A stretch of DNA of 64,000 nt from UBA4615 sp046046245 (GTDB lineage Bacteria; Pseudomonadota; Gammaproteobacteria; Burkholderiales; Burkholderiaceae_E). The notes beneath the pieces are model-generated. The model saw nothing but the letters and a program-made list of their open reading frames with translations, had not been told where the DNA came from and ran no database searches. Positions 33,270-42,372 of this stretch are shown here, piece by piece. The DNA is taken from assembly GCA_046046245.1 (NCBI GenBank), contig JBJOKE010000080.1:53292-117291 (forward strand). Reading direction: 5' to 3'. The stretch's first letter is position 1. Each line of letters starts with the position of its first letter. Both the position numbers and the translations under genes were made by a program.

Positions 33270-34475
33270 ATGGCTTCCTCACCCTTTTCCGCGGTTCCTA
33301 TGGCGGCGCGGGATCCGATCCTCGGACTCAATGAGGCGTTCGCCGCAGACGCGCGGCCGACCAAGGTGAACCTGGGCGTCGGGGTCTACTGCGACGACGC
33401 CGGAAAGATCCCGCTGCTGGCTGCCGTCAAGCGCGCCGAGTCCGACCGGACCGCTTCCGCGCCCGCCCGCGGCTACCTGCCGATCGACGGCATCGTCCAG
33501 TACAACAAGGCCGTCCAGTCGCTGCTGTTCGGCGCGGACTCGCCGCTGGTCACCGGGCAGCGCGTCGCGACCGTCCAGGCGCTCGGCGGCACGGGCGCCC
33601 TGAAGGTCGGCGCCGACCTCCTCAAGCGCTTCGTGCCGGACGCGAAGGTGCTGATCAGCGACCCGAGCTGGGAGAACCACCGCGCGCTGTTCGAGAGCGC
33701 CGGCTTCCCGGTCGAGACCTATCCGTACTACGACCCCGTGTCGCACGGCGTGCGCTTCGACGCGATGATGGCCACGCTGAAGGCCTCGCCGGCGAACACC
33801 GTCGTGGTGCTGCACGCGTGCTGCCACAACCCCACCGGCGTCGACCTGAGCGACACGCAGTGGGCGCAGATCGTCGAGGCCTGCCGGTCGGCCGGTCTGA
33901 TCCCCTTCCTCGACATCGCCTACCAGGGCTTCGGCGACGGCATCGATGCCGACGCGGCCGCCGTCCGTCGCTTCGCGCAGTCCGGCATCGACTTCCTGGT
34001 GTCGTCGTCCTTCTCGAAGTCGTTCTCGCTGTACGGCGAGCGCGTCGGTGCGCTGTCGTTCGTCGCGGCCGACAAGGACGAGGCCGCCCGCGTGCTCAGC
34101 CAGCTCAAGCGCGTGGTCCGCACCAACTACTCGAACCCGCCGTCGCACGGCGGCGCGGTCGTGGCGGCGGTGCTGTCCTCGCCCGAGCTGCGCGCCGAGT
34201 GGGAGCGCGAGCTCGCCGGCATGCGCGACCGGATCCGCGAGATGCGCACCGGGCTGGTCGAGCGGCTCGCCGCACGCGGCGTGAAGCGCGACTTCTCGTT
34301 CGTCGCCAAGCAGCGCGGCATGTTCTCGTACTCGGGGCTGACCTCGGCGCAGGTCGACCGGCTGCGCGACGAGTTCGGCATCTACGCCGTGTCCACCGGC
34401 CGGATCTGCCTGGCTGCGCTGAACAGTCGCAACATCGACTACGTGGCCGACGCGATCGCGACGGTCATCGCCTGA
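33270..34475 (+). CDS. aromatic/aspartate aminotransferase (class I, subgroup I-alpha)
   Basis: PLP-dependent transaminase of 401 residues exchanging amino groups between aspartate or aromatic amino acids and 2-oxoglutarate. DPILGLNEAFAADARPTKVN is the TyrB/AspC N-terminus; LHACCHNPTGVD contacts the cofactor and the PLP lysine lies in SSSFSKSFSLYGERVG. Sequence alone does not separate TyrB from AspC specificity. ATG 33270 gives the family N-terminus MASSPFSAVPMAARDP. Confidence 0.93.
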   Translation: MASSPFSAVPMAARDPILGLNEAFAADARPTKVNLGVGVYCDDAGKIPLLAAVKRAESDRTASAPARGYLPIDGIVQYNKAVQSLLFGADSPLVTGQRVATVQALGGTGALKVGADLLKRFVPDAKVLISDPSWENHRALFESAGFPVETYPYYDPVSHGVRFDAMMATLKASPANTVVVLHACCHNPTGVDLSDTQWAQIVEACRSAGLIPFLDIAYQGFGDGIDADAAAVRRFAQSGIDFLVSSSFSKSFSLYGERVGALSFVAADKDEAARVLSQLKRVVRTNYSNPPSHGGAVVAAVLSSPELRAEWERELAGMRDRIREMRTGLVERLAARGVKRDFSFVAKQRGMFSYSGLTSAQVDRLRDEFGIYAVSTGRICLAALNSRNIDYVADAIATVIA

Positions 34476-34562
34476 GGCACGCGGGCGGCCCGCCGGAGCG
34501 GCGGCGCCTGCCCTCGGCGGGTCGGGCGCCGGTCGGATCAGCGGCCGGATCGCCCGCCGGGT

Positions 34563-34889
34563 TCAGCGCATCGCCGAGTAGGCCGTCGGTGCGAGGAACT
34601 GGTTCGACAGGTGCGAGATCAGCGGCCCGTTGCGCTCCGTCTCGGCCTTCGCCGCAAGCCACTCCGGGTCGGTCGCGAACGCATTCCAGCGCCGCTCGCG
34701 CTCGGCCAGGCTCTCCCACTCGATGAGGTAGTACAGCAGGTTGCTGTGCTCGCCGACCAGCGTCGTCCAGAAGCCGACCTGGCGGATGCCGTGCTTGTCC
34801 CACAGCTTCAGCGTGATGGTCTCGAATCGGCGGTTCAGGTCGGGCAGGCGGCCCGGCATCGCGTGGTAGACGCGCAGTTCGTGGATCAT
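34563..34889 (-). CDS. NIPSNAP-family protein
   Basis: Ferredoxin-fold dimeric alpha/beta-barrel protein of 108 residues. Family features are MIHELRVYHAMPGRLPDLNR at the start, GFWTTLVGEHSNLLYYLIEW in the middle and the repeated conserved tryptophans. The function is unknown. It lies ten bases after the SDR gene on the same strand, suggesting a two-gene operon for oxidation or processing of a small molecule. Confidence 0.87.
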   Translation of the reverse strand: MIHELRVYHAMPGRLPDLNRRFETITLKLWDKHGIRQVGFWTTLVGEHSNLLYYLIEWESLAERERRWNAFATDPEWLAAKAETERNGPLISHLSNQFLAPTAYSAMR

Positions 34890-34899
34890 CGCTTCCTCC

Positions 34900-35655
34900 T
34901 CAGCCGCGGCCGACGAAGGGCATCTTCGTCGCCATGACGGTCACGAACTGCACGTTCGCCTCGGGCGGCAGGCTCGCCATGTAGCGGATCGTGCTGCCCA
35001 CGTGCTCCACGTCCATCAGCGGCTCGGGCCGGATCGACCCGTCCGCCTGCGGCACGCCGTTCGCCATCCGCGCCGCCATCGGCGTGTGCGCGTTGCCGAT
35101 GTCGATCTGGCCGCAGGCGATGTCGTACTTCCGGCCGTCGAGCGAGGTCGACTTCGTCAGGCCGGTGATCGCATGCTTGGTCGACGTGTAGGGGGCCGAG
35201 TTGGGCCGCGGCGCGTGTGCCGAGATCGACCCGTTGTTGATGATCCGACCGCCGCGGGGCGTCTGCGCCTTCATGATCCGGAAGGCGTGCTGGGTACACA
35301 GGAACGGGCCGGTCAGGTTCGTGTTCACTGCAGCCTGCCACTGCTCGAGGGTCAGGTCCTCGAGGTTCACCGGCGGCGCGCCGACACCCGCATTGTTGAA
35401 GAGCAGGTCGAGGCGGCCGAAGGCGGCGACCGTGCGGTCGAACATCGCGGCGACCGAAGCGGGGTCGGTGACGTCCGCGGTGACGGCGAGCGCGCGCCCG
35501 CCCGCGCCGGACTCGGCGACCACCTGCTGCAGCGGCTCGGCCCGACGCCCCGCGAGCACCACCTTCCAGCCGTCGGCCAGCAGCGCGAGCGCCGCCGCCC
35601 GCCCGACGCCGGTGCCGGCGCCGGTCACCAGCGCCACCCTGTCGTGCGATCCCAT
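34900..35655 (-). CDS. SDR-family oxidoreductase
   Basis: Classical NAD(P)-dependent short-chain dehydrogenase of 251 residues; the substrate is not evident. The cofactor loop TGAGTGVGRAAA (about 11-22), NNAG (88-91 region, LLFNNAGVGAPP) and catalytic Ser with YTSTKHA (Tyr-x3-Lys) are present. The arginine in LAGRRAEPLQ suggests NADP preference, which is inferred. GAGGGGAC precedes the ATG. It heads the pair with the NIPSNAP gene. Confidence 0.9.
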   Translation of the reverse strand: MGSHDRVALVTGAGTGVGRAAALALLADGWKVVLAGRRAEPLQQVVAESGAGGRALAVTADVTDPASVAAMFDRTVAAFGRLDLLFNNAGVGAPPVNLEDLTLEQWQAAVNTNLTGPFLCTQHAFRIMKAQTPRGGRIINNGSISAHAPRPNSAPYTSTKHAITGLTKSTSLDGRKYDIACGQIDIGNAHTPMAARMANGVPQADGSIRPEPLMDVEHVGSTIRYMASLPPEANVQFVTVMATKMPFVGRG

Positions 35656-35900
35656 GTCCCCTCTCTCTCGTGTCCGGGTTCGAAGATCGGCGATGGTAAC
35701 GCGCCGACGCGCCTGAACCGACCGTCCGTCGCCGGCGGGATGACCTCGACGCCCGCCCGGCGGAACACTTCGACTGGACTTTTTTTCCACGCAACCCGAG
35801 CCGACGGCACCCTCCCGAGACATTCTCCGGGCGAACGGACGGCGCGGACCGACGGACGCGCGGCCCGGCCGCGATCCGTCGGCCACCGAGGATCCGACCG

Positions 35901-37814
35901 ATGACGACACGCCGCCTCCACCCGACCGGCAGCCCCTCCACCCTCCTCGCCGCCGCACTCGCCGCGGCCGTCCTCGCAGCCTGCGGCGGCGGCGGCGGCG
36001 GCAGCAGCGGCGGCAGCGGCGATCCCGCAGCTGGAGGCACCGGTGCCGGCGCGGGCGGCGGAACCGCCGCGGCCCCGTCGACCGCGGGCACGCAGCTGGC
36101 CGCGGGCACGATCACCGGCTTCGGCAGCGTGATCGTCGACGGCGTCAAGTTCGACGACAGCGGCGCGACCGTGAAGATCGAGCGCGACGCGGCCTCGCCT
36201 TCGCTCGCCTCGCTCGGCGCACTCAAGCTCGGCATGCGGGTCGAGGTGCAGGCCGACGCGAGCGGCAAGGCGACCGGGGTCACGGTCGCGCCCGAGGTGA
36301 TGGGACGCATCGCCTCGGTCTCCGGCGGCGGCTTCGTCGTCGCGGGCCAGACGGTGCGGGTCTCGACCGATGCGGCGTCGCCGACGGTGTTCGAGGGCGT
36401 CGCCGGGCTGTCGGGTCTCACGGTCGGCGACCTGGTGGAGGTGCACGGCAGCCGCGACGCGGACACCGCGATCGTCGCGTCCAGGGTCGAGCGCAAGGAT
36501 CCGTCCACCGCGATCGCGATCCGCGTCGTCGGCTCGGTCGCCGGCCTGGACACCGGCGCGAAGTCGTTCAGGCTCGGTGGCCTGACGGTGAAGTGGAGCG
36601 ACACGACGCGGCTGCTGCCGGCCGGCGTCGTGCTCGCGGAGGGGCTGCGTGTCGCGGTCTGGAGCGACACCGCCGTCGGCGCGGACGACTCGATCGCGGC
36701 GAAGTCGATCGTCGTGCGCCAGCCGTCGCTCGCGACCGCCGACGGTGCGCGCGTCGGCGGCACCGTTCGCGGACTCGACTTCGCGGCGAAGGCCTTCGAG
36801 GTCGACGGCGTCCGCGTCGACGCGTCGGCGGCGAGCTTCGCCAAGGGCACCGCGGCCGACCTGGCCAACGGCCGCAAGGTGCGCGTGCGGGGCAGCTTCG
36901 CGACCGGCGTGCTGAAGGCGACGGAGGTCCGGTTCGTGAAGGACCAGGGCGATGCGAACGTCGAGCTGACCGGCGTCGTCACCGACTTCGCAGGCACCAC
37001 GTTCAAGGTGCGCGGCGTGCCGGTCGACGTCTCGGGCACCGGCCCCGCCTACGAGAACGGCACCGCGGCCAACCTCGCCGAAGGCGTGCTGGTGAAGGTC
37101 GAGGGCGCGGTCTCGGGCGATTCGGTGAAGCCGACCAAGGTCGAGTTCGTCACATCGGGCGACGCGCGCGGCCGCTGGCTGTTCGCCGAGGTGTCGCGCT
37201 ACGACGCCGCGGCCGGCACCTTCCGGATCATGGGCCTGGACGCGCGGCTCGCGACGGATGCGGGCTTCCGCAACGCCGATGGCAGCGCGGCCACGAAGGC
37301 GGACTTCGGCGACGGCGATCGCGTGCAGGTGCGCGGCGCGCTGGTCTCGGGCGTGTTCGTGATCGCCGAGGTGATCTTCCGGCCGGGCGCTGCGCTGAAG
37401 GTCGAGGGCATCGAGGGCAGCGCCTACGACGTCGACCTCGTGGCGGGCGTGTTCCGGCTCGGCGGCACCCTCGTGCGCATCGGACCGGCCACCGTCTTCC
37501 AGGGCACGCGCGAGAACCTGCGCAACGGCGTGAAGGTCGAGGTGAGCGGCACCGTGGTCGCGGGCGAGCTGGTCGCGACCCGGGTCGAGATCGAGGACGC
37601 GCCGGTCGGCGACGTGGCACGCCTGCGCGGCCCGCTGACGGACTTCGTCTCGGCCTCCTCGCTGCGCGTCGCGGGGCAGCGCGTCGACGCGAGCGCGGCG
37701 AGCCTCGAGCCGGCGGGCGCGACGCTGTCGGCCGCGAGCGAGGGGCGCACGGTGGAGGTGCAGGGGCCGGTGGTCGACGGCGTGCTGAAGGCGACAGTGC
37801 TGCGCTTCAGGTAA
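35901..37814 (+). CDS. lipoprotein with about eight tandem DUF5666 repeats
   Basis: Exported lipoprotein of 637 residues. The signal ends in the lipobox VLAAC with Cys28; a Gly/Ser-rich linker (29-66) follows. From about 68 to the end are roughly eight repeats of 55-70 residues, each with a pattern like G-x-V-x-G-F-(x)n-F-x-V-x-G-x-x-V-D and a closing V-x-V-x-G-x-V-x-x-G-x-L-x-A-T-x-V. Each is expected to be a small beta-barrel of the DUF5666 (OB-like) type. The role is unknown; surface binding or carrying of a ligand is possible. A strong terminator follows. Confidence 0.85.
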   Translation: MTTRRLHPTGSPSTLLAAALAAAVLAACGGGGGGSSGGSGDPAAGGTGAGAGGGTAAAPSTAGTQLAAGTITGFGSVIVDGVKFDDSGATVKIERDAASPSLASLGALKLGMRVEVQADASGKATGVTVAPEVMGRIASVSGGGFVVAGQTVRVSTDAASPTVFEGVAGLSGLTVGDLVEVHGSRDADTAIVASRVERKDPSTAIAIRVVGSVAGLDTGAKSFRLGGLTVKWSDTTRLLPAGVVLAEGLRVAVWSDTAVGADDSIAAKSIVVRQPSLATADGARVGGTVRGLDFAAKAFEVDGVRVDASAASFAKGTAADLANGRKVRVRGSFATGVLKATEVRFVKDQGDANVELTGVVTDFAGTTFKVRGVPVDVSGTGPAYENGTAANLAEGVLVKVEGAVSGDSVKPTKVEFVTSGDARGRWLFAEVSRYDAAAGTFRIMGLDARLATDAGFRNADGSAATKADFGDGDRVQVRGALVSGVFVIAEVIFRPGAALKVEGIEGSAYDVDLVAGVFRLGGTLVRIGPATVFQGTRENLRNGVKVEVSGTVVAGELVATRVEIEDAPVGDVARLRGPLTDFVSASSLRVAGQRVDASAASLEPAGATLSAASEGRTVEVQGPVVDGVLKATVLRFR

Positions 37815-37831
37815 GGCCAGCCGAAAGACCG

Positions 37832-37863
37832 GGCCCGCCGCGACGAGCGGTGGGCCTTTTTTT
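37832..37863 (+). terminator. Rho-independent terminator of the DUF5666 gene
   Basis: A 10-bp stem (GGCCCGCCGC/GCGGTGGGCC, one G-U pair) with a five-base loop is followed directly by seven T residues. Confidence 0.92.
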
Positions 37864-37880
37864 CCGCACCGGGAATAGGC

Positions 37881-37886
37881 TATACT
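37881..37886 (+). promoter_or_regulatory. -10 element of tRNA-Asn
   Basis: TATACT 10 bases before the mature tRNA 5' end. The -35 would fall in the T-run of the preceding terminator (TTTTTT), so terminator and promoter overlap. Confidence 0.55.
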
Positions 37887-37896
37887 TGCTGGCTAT

Positions 37897-37972
37897 TCCC
37901 CGATAGCTCAGTCGGTAGAGCGACGGACTGTTAATCCGCAGGTCCCTGGTTCGAGCCCAGGTCGGGGAGCCA
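37897..37972 (+). tRNA. tRNA-Asn (anticodon GTT)
   Basis: A 76-base cloverleaf: acceptor TCCCCGA/TCGGGGA, D-arm GCTC..GAGC, anticodon loop CTGTTAA with GTT, T-arm GGTTCGAGCC region and an encoded CCA end. Confidence 0.97.
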
Positions 37973-37980
37973 GACGAAGC

Positions 37981-38020
37981 CAAGGCCTTGCGTACGAGAG
38001 TGCGTGAGGCCTTGTCCTTT
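37981..38020 (+). terminator. terminator of tRNA-Asn with GAGA tetraloop
   Basis: A 15-bp stem (37981-37995 with 38000-38014, including several G-U pairs) is closed by a GAGA (GNRA) tetraloop and followed by TCCTTT. The GNRA loop would make it unusually stable. Confidence 0.85.
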
Positions 38021-38283
38021 GGGGGCCCGCCGTGCAACGGCAGGAGCGAGCCGATTCGGTGCGTGGGTCGGTATCGACGGCGCCCGGCCGCATCGGCTCC
38101 GGTCACCGGCTGACGCGCGCGCATGGGCGAACGCGCAACACCACTCGCAGCGTTCGCGAGAAGCGACGTCGCTCGCCGCCGGATGCACCGTGAGGCGGGC
38201 GCATCGGCCCCGACACGGCCATACTGCGTGCTGCCGAAGCGGCCTCCTCCCGGATCGGAGCCGGTCGCGCCCGGCCCGTTGCC

Positions 38284-39576
38284 ATGAACATCCTCTTCGT
38301 CCACCAGAACTTCCCGGGCCAGTTCCGCCACCTCGCCGCCGAGCTCGTCCGGCGCGGTCATGCGGTGACCGCGCTCGTCCCCCGGGAGCGTGCGAGCGCG
38401 GTCGCCGCGTCAGCCGCGCGCCAGGGCATCACCGTGCTGCCCTATCCGATCGCTCGCACCCCCGCTGCCGACACGCATCCGTGGATCGCGGCCATGGAGG
38501 CGAAGGTCGTGCGTGCGGAGGCCTGCTTCCGTGCCGCGCTCGCCCTGCGCGAGCGCGGGCTGCGGCCCGACCTCGTGATCGCCCATCCCGGATGGGGCGA
38601 GCCGATGATGCTCAAGGAAGTCTGGCCCGACGCGCGGCTCGGTCTGTACGCGGAATTCTTCTACGGCCCGCGCGGCCTCGACGTCGGCTTCGACCCCGAA
38701 TTCGCGGTGGCGGACCCGGGCGATGCCTGCCGGGTGCGCCTGCTGAACCTGAACATGCTGGCGCACCTTCAGGACGCCGACGCGCTGCTGTCGCCCACTG
38801 CCTGGCAGGCCGGGACCTATCCCGAGCCGCACCGTTCGCGGATCGCGGTCGTGCACGACGGCATCGACACCGACGCGCTCGCACCCGACCCGACGGTCGC
38901 GCTGTCGTTCCGGACCGCCGACGGCCGCGACCTCACGCTCGACCGCCGCAGCGAGGTGGTGACCTTCGTCAACCGCAACCTCGAGCCCTACCGCGGCTAC
39001 CACGTGTTCATGCGCGCGCTGCCCGACCTGCTCAGGCGACGACCGGACGCGCAGGTCATGATCGTCGGCGGCGATGCGGTCGGCTACGGCGCACGACCGG
39101 ACCCGGCGCGCTTCGGCGGCCGCTCGTGGAAGCAGGTCTTCCTCGACGAGATCCGTCCGCGGCTCGCGGACGGTGACCTGGCGCGGATCCACTTCGTCGG
39201 TCGGCTGCCGTATGCACAGCTCAACGCGCTGATGCGGATCGCATCGGTCCACGTCTACCTGACCTACCCGTTCGTGCTCAGCTGGAGCCTGCTGGAGGCC
39301 ATGAGCCTCGGCTGCGCCATCGTGGGCAGCGACACCGGACCCGTGCGGGAGGTGATCGCCGATGGCGAGACCGGCCTGCTCGTCGACTTCTTCGACGGCG
39401 CCGCGCTCGTCGACCGGGTCTGCGCGCTGCTCGCCGACCCGGCCGAGCGGGCGCGGCTGGGCGCCCGCGCCCGGGCGTTCGCGCGCGAGCGCTACGACCT
39501 CGGACGCGTCTGCCTGCCCGGCCAGCTGGCCTGGGTCGACGCACTGGGCGCCGGACGGGCCGCGGCACACGGCTGA
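38284..39576 (+). CDS. GT4-family glycosyltransferase
   Basis: GT-B-fold glycosyltransferase of 430 residues. The N-terminal domain starts MNILFVHQNFPGQFRHLAAEL, with AHPGWGEP in the acceptor region; the C-terminal nucleotide-sugar site includes HFVGRLPY and the E-x7-E-type region SLLEAMSLGCAIVGSDTGPV. The donor and acceptor are unknown. There is no glycan cluster around it and the nearest gene upstream is tRNA-Asn, with about 260 bases of featureless DNA between, so it may be an acquired single gene inserted near a tRNA. Confidence 0.88.
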   Translation: MNILFVHQNFPGQFRHLAAELVRRGHAVTALVPRERASAVAASAARQGITVLPYPIARTPAADTHPWIAAMEAKVVRAEACFRAALALRERGLRPDLVIAHPGWGEPMMLKEVWPDARLGLYAEFFYGPRGLDVGFDPEFAVADPGDACRVRLLNLNMLAHLQDADALLSPTAWQAGTYPEPHRSRIAVVHDGIDTDALAPDPTVALSFRTADGRDLTLDRRSEVVTFVNRNLEPYRGYHVFMRALPDLLRRRPDAQVMIVGGDAVGYGARPDPARFGGRSWKQVFLDEIRPRLADGDLARIHFVGRLPYAQLNALMRIASVHVYLTYPFVLSWSLLEAMSLGCAIVGSDTGPVREVIADGETGLLVDFFDGAALVDRVCALLADPAERARLGARARAFARERYDLGRVCLPGQLAWVDALGAGRAAAHG

Positions 39577-39715
39577 CCGCCCCCTGCCGACGGTCGCGCG
39601 GGGTCGCCGGCGACACGAACTCGCTCACTGTCCCCGGTGCAGCGGCCGGGGACGCGTCGGCTCCGGCTCGCTCGGGTGACCCGGGCTCCACGCGCGCGAC
39701 CCGGTCGACCCGGGA

Positions 39716-40570
39716 TCAGGACGCCGGTTCGATCGATTCGGCCGACACGCGCGCCCACATCGCGCGCAGCCAGTCCTTCATCTTCAGCGCCTCCTGCCAG
39801 CGGTCCGACAGCTCGTAGCCGTCGCCGCCGGTGATCGCATAGGGCGACGGACCGAGCTCGCACAGGAAGGTCAGCGTCGCGTCGGGCCCCGCGCGACGCC
39901 GCCAGCTGCGCATCCCGTACTCCCACCAGCCGAGAAAGAGCTCGACCCAGCCCTGGTGCTGCGGGAAGTCGAGCTGCACCTGCACCTGCTCGCGACTCGC
40001 GACGCGGCCGTGGAAGCCCCAGCTCGCGTCGAGGATGCGCTTCATCAGCCCGTGGTTGGTCTCGTCGATCGGCCACGCGAACTCGCGGCCGACCACGTAG
40101 TGCGACAGGTCGGCGGTCAGCCGCATGTCCGGGAAGCAGTCGAGCAGGTGCAGCGTGAAGAACAGGTCGGTCGTCATCCGGTCACGGTGCGTCTCGATGT
40201 GCACCGCGACGCCGGCCTCGTCGGCGAGCCGCCGCCAGCCCTCGATGTAGGGGATGCACGCCTCGAGCCGGTACGGGCGCACGTCCGGCTGGAGATTGAC
40301 GTGATCCGCGCCGAGCGCGGCCACGTGTTCGAGGATCGGCTTCAGCTCGTCGACCGTGCGCGGATAGCACTGCGCCTGCCAGCTCATGCCGTGGTCGCGC
40401 AGGAAGCCGGTGACCGTGCGGGCGAAGTCGAAGTCAGCGAAGCGCACGCCACAGCCGTCGAAGCCGGCGGCTCGGATCATCTCGAGCTTCTCCTCGAGCG
40501 ACCACTCCAGGCCGTCGGGGCGGCGACGCTCCATCGCCCACAGCGACTGGTACACCTTGAAGGTCTGCAT
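39716..40570 (-). CDS. sugar phosphate isomerase/epimerase family (TIM barrel)
   Basis: Xylose-isomerase-like TIM-barrel protein of 284 residues (AP-endonuclease 2 family). The N-terminal strand and helix with MIRAAGFDGCGVRFADFDF, the strand HVNLQPD, the metal-site VAVHIETHRDRM and LTADLSHYVVG fit the family. The substrate is unknown. It is a single gene with no sugar-transport or oxidoreductase partner nearby. ATG 40570 gives the complete first strand. Confidence 0.82.
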   Translation of the reverse strand: MQTFKVYQSLWAMERRRPDGLEWSLEEKLEMIRAAGFDGCGVRFADFDFARTVTGFLRDHGMSWQAQCYPRTVDELKPILEHVAALGADHVNLQPDVRPYRLEACIPYIEGWRRLADEAGVAVHIETHRDRMTTDLFFTLHLLDCFPDMRLTADLSHYVVGREFAWPIDETNHGLMKRILDASWGFHGRVASREQVQVQLDFPQHQGWVELFLGWWEYGMRSWRRRAGPDATLTFLCELGPSPYAITGGDGYELSDRWQEALKMKDWLRAMWARVSAESIEPAS

Positions 40571-40732
40571 CGCGTCGCCCCCTGGCGCGGATCATCGTTC
40601 TCGTTGCGGGCACTGTAGCGCAGCGACCCGCCGGCCGGGAACCCGGGCGCTGCCGCCGCTCGGCGTGCCGGCGCGCGATCCGACCCTCGCATCGGCGGCG
40701 TCCGACGCCGCGCGCCGGTCCGCCGGTCGCGC

Positions 40733-41515
40733 TCAGCGCGCGACCGCGGCCTGCCGCCGACGGGTCCCCTGGGCCGGCGCCCGCCGCCCGCCGCCCGAGG
40801 CCCGCTGCGGCTCCGCCCGCGGCTGCAGCAGCGTGAACCACCAGCCCGCGGCCTGCGGGTTCTGCCCGAAGAACTGCAGCAGCGCATCGGCCTCGCGCGC
40901 GTGCGCGGTGCGCAGCGGCGTCTGGTCGGTGACGCCGGCTTCGTGGTGCAGGCCGTGGATCGCCTCGTGCAGGAAGATGACGGCGAGCTGCGTGCCCGAG
41001 AGCGCCGGATCGAGCTCGATGCGCCGGCGCTCGAGGTCGGCCTGCCCGAACACGCGCAGCCGCGTGGCCGTCTTCACCGGCAGCCGCCGCACGGTCCAGC
41101 CGTTCGGGCCGACGACCAGCCGCTGCGGCGTGCGCACGCTGCGGCGGACGTGCGGGCTGATCGCGCGCAGCAGCGCCCAGGTCAGTCGCGGGTTGCGGCG
41201 GGCGAGCTGCGACAGGCCGCTCGCGAGCGAGTGCGTGAGGTGCTCCTCGGTGCTGTCGACGATCAGCACGGCCTGCGCGTAGTGCACCAGCCGGACCACC
41301 GCGTGGACGAACGCACGCAGCCACTGCGTCGGCGTCAGCCCCTCGCGGATCAGGATCCGGCCGTGGGTGAGGTCCAGGCACGCATGCCGCCGGCGCACCG
41401 GCATCTGCGCGGCCGACAGCTCGCGCACGACGAGCGTGTAGGGGCCCAGCTCCATGCTCTCGGACAGCGCGAGCGTGCGCAGCTGGGCGGTCATCAGGAT
41501 CGGATGGGGTGCCAC
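40733..41515 (-). CDS. unrecognised protein with two tandem metallopeptidase-like domains
   Basis: I do not recognise this 260-residue protein by name. It has two related halves: about residues 22-120 and 130-235. The second contains an intact zinc motif in IFLHEAIHGLHHEAG (HExxH) and a downstream glutamate in AHAREADALLQFF, a gluzincin-like arrangement. The first has AFVHAVVRLVHYAQ at the same place, so its glutamate and second histidine are lost. Both halves share G-P at the start, R-I-x-(I/L)-x-x-x-L-(S/T)-x-T-Q before the motif and N-P-x-x-x-x-W-x-x-L-L at the end. No signal peptide is seen, so it is probably cytoplasmic. The start is GTG at 41515, with AAGGAG seven bases before; an ATG at 41494 is the alternative. 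Confidence 0.7.
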   Translation of the reverse strand: MAPHPILMTAQLRTLALSESMELGPYTLVVRELSAAQMPVRRRHACLDLTHGRILIREGLTPTQWLRAFVHAVVRLVHYAQAVLIVDSTEEHLTHSLASGLSQLARRNPRLTWALLRAISPHVRRSVRTPQRLVVGPNGWTVRRLPVKTATRLRVFGQADLERRRIELDPALSGTQLAVIFLHEAIHGLHHEAGVTDQTPLRTAHAREADALLQFFGQNPQAAGWWFTLLQPRAEPQRASGGGRRAPAQGTRRRQAAVAR

Positions 41516-41694
41516 GGCGAAACTCCTTGGGCCCCATCATCGCCCGGTTCGGGCCCGGTTTCTATTGGCGGATGCCCCGATGCGGGCTATGCCGTCCGGC
41601 CGACCCCTCGTCCCGACCGGCGTTCCACGAATCGCTCACCGGTTCGACCGTTTTGCATGATTCAACCGGATCGACCGGCGTCGGTCCGGCCCCG

Positions 41695-42306
41695 CTAGAC
41701 CGTCGGCAGGCGCCAGCCGCGCCGGACCGCGAGCATCCGCAGCGCGAATGCGGCGCCGGATCCGGCGGCGATCGCGACCGGGCGCGGCGCGCCCGCCGCC
41801 TCGAGCGCGACCAGCAGCCAGCCGCCGGCGAACGCGCAGGTCGCCTGCAGCTCGGTGCGCCGGAAGATCCGGGGCACCTCGTTCGAGAAGACGTCGACGA
41901 TCACGCCGCCGAAGGTCGCGGTGATCACGCCCATCATCACCGCGACGAACGGCGGCAGGCCCGCATCGAGCGACAGCGCGGTGCCGGTCGCGGCGAACAG
42001 GCCGAGCCCGAGCGCATCCGGCCAGGGCACCACGCGCTCGACCCAGCCGCGCGCGCGATGCCGCGACAGCCAGGGCAGCGCGAGGCTCAGCACGAAGACG
42101 GCGACGACCCAGCCGTGATGCTCGATCCAGAAGAGCGGCCGGCGGTCGATCAGCAGGTCGCGCAGCGTGCCGCCCCCGAACGCCGCGACGAAGGCGAGCA
42201 CGAAGTGGCCGACCGGGTCCATGCCCCGGCGTTCGGCCTCGAGGTAGCCGGACACGGCGAACGCAACGAGGGCCGCGATCTCGGCCCAGCGCAGCGCGAG
42301 TTCCAT
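41695..42306 (-). CDS. trimeric intracellular cation (TRIC/YadS) family channel
   Basis: Inner-membrane protein of 203 residues with about seven hydrophobic helices and the TRIC pseudo-repeat, each half carrying a glycine-rich segment: AFVAAFGGGTLRDLLIDRRP (about 38-57) and GVITATFGGVIVDVFSNEVP. The RDLLIDR and DVFSNEVP ends are typical of prokaryotic TRIC/UPF0126 proteins. It probably conducts monovalent cations or a small solute. It diverges from the exported protein gene. Confidence 0.88.
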   Translation of the reverse strand: MELALRWAEIAALVAFAVSGYLEAERRGMDPVGHFVLAFVAAFGGGTLRDLLIDRRPLFWIEHHGWVVAVFVLSLALPWLSRHRARGWVERVVPWPDALGLGLFAATGTALSLDAGLPPFVAVMMGVITATFGGVIVDVFSNEVPRIFRRTELQATCAFAGGWLLVALEAAGAPRPVAIAAGSGAAFALRMLAVRRGWRLPTV

Positions 42307-42372
42307 GCGACGACTCTACCGCACAGGCATAGAATCGGTCGCATCAGGACTCCGTCGATCGAGGTGTTCGCC

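Noticed and set aside
37807..38361. Minus-strand open frame of 184 codons running antisense through tRNA-Asn
   Set aside because: Its central peptide is the reverse translation of the tRNA, a well-known false gene in annotated genomes; the tRNA, promoter and terminators explain the region.
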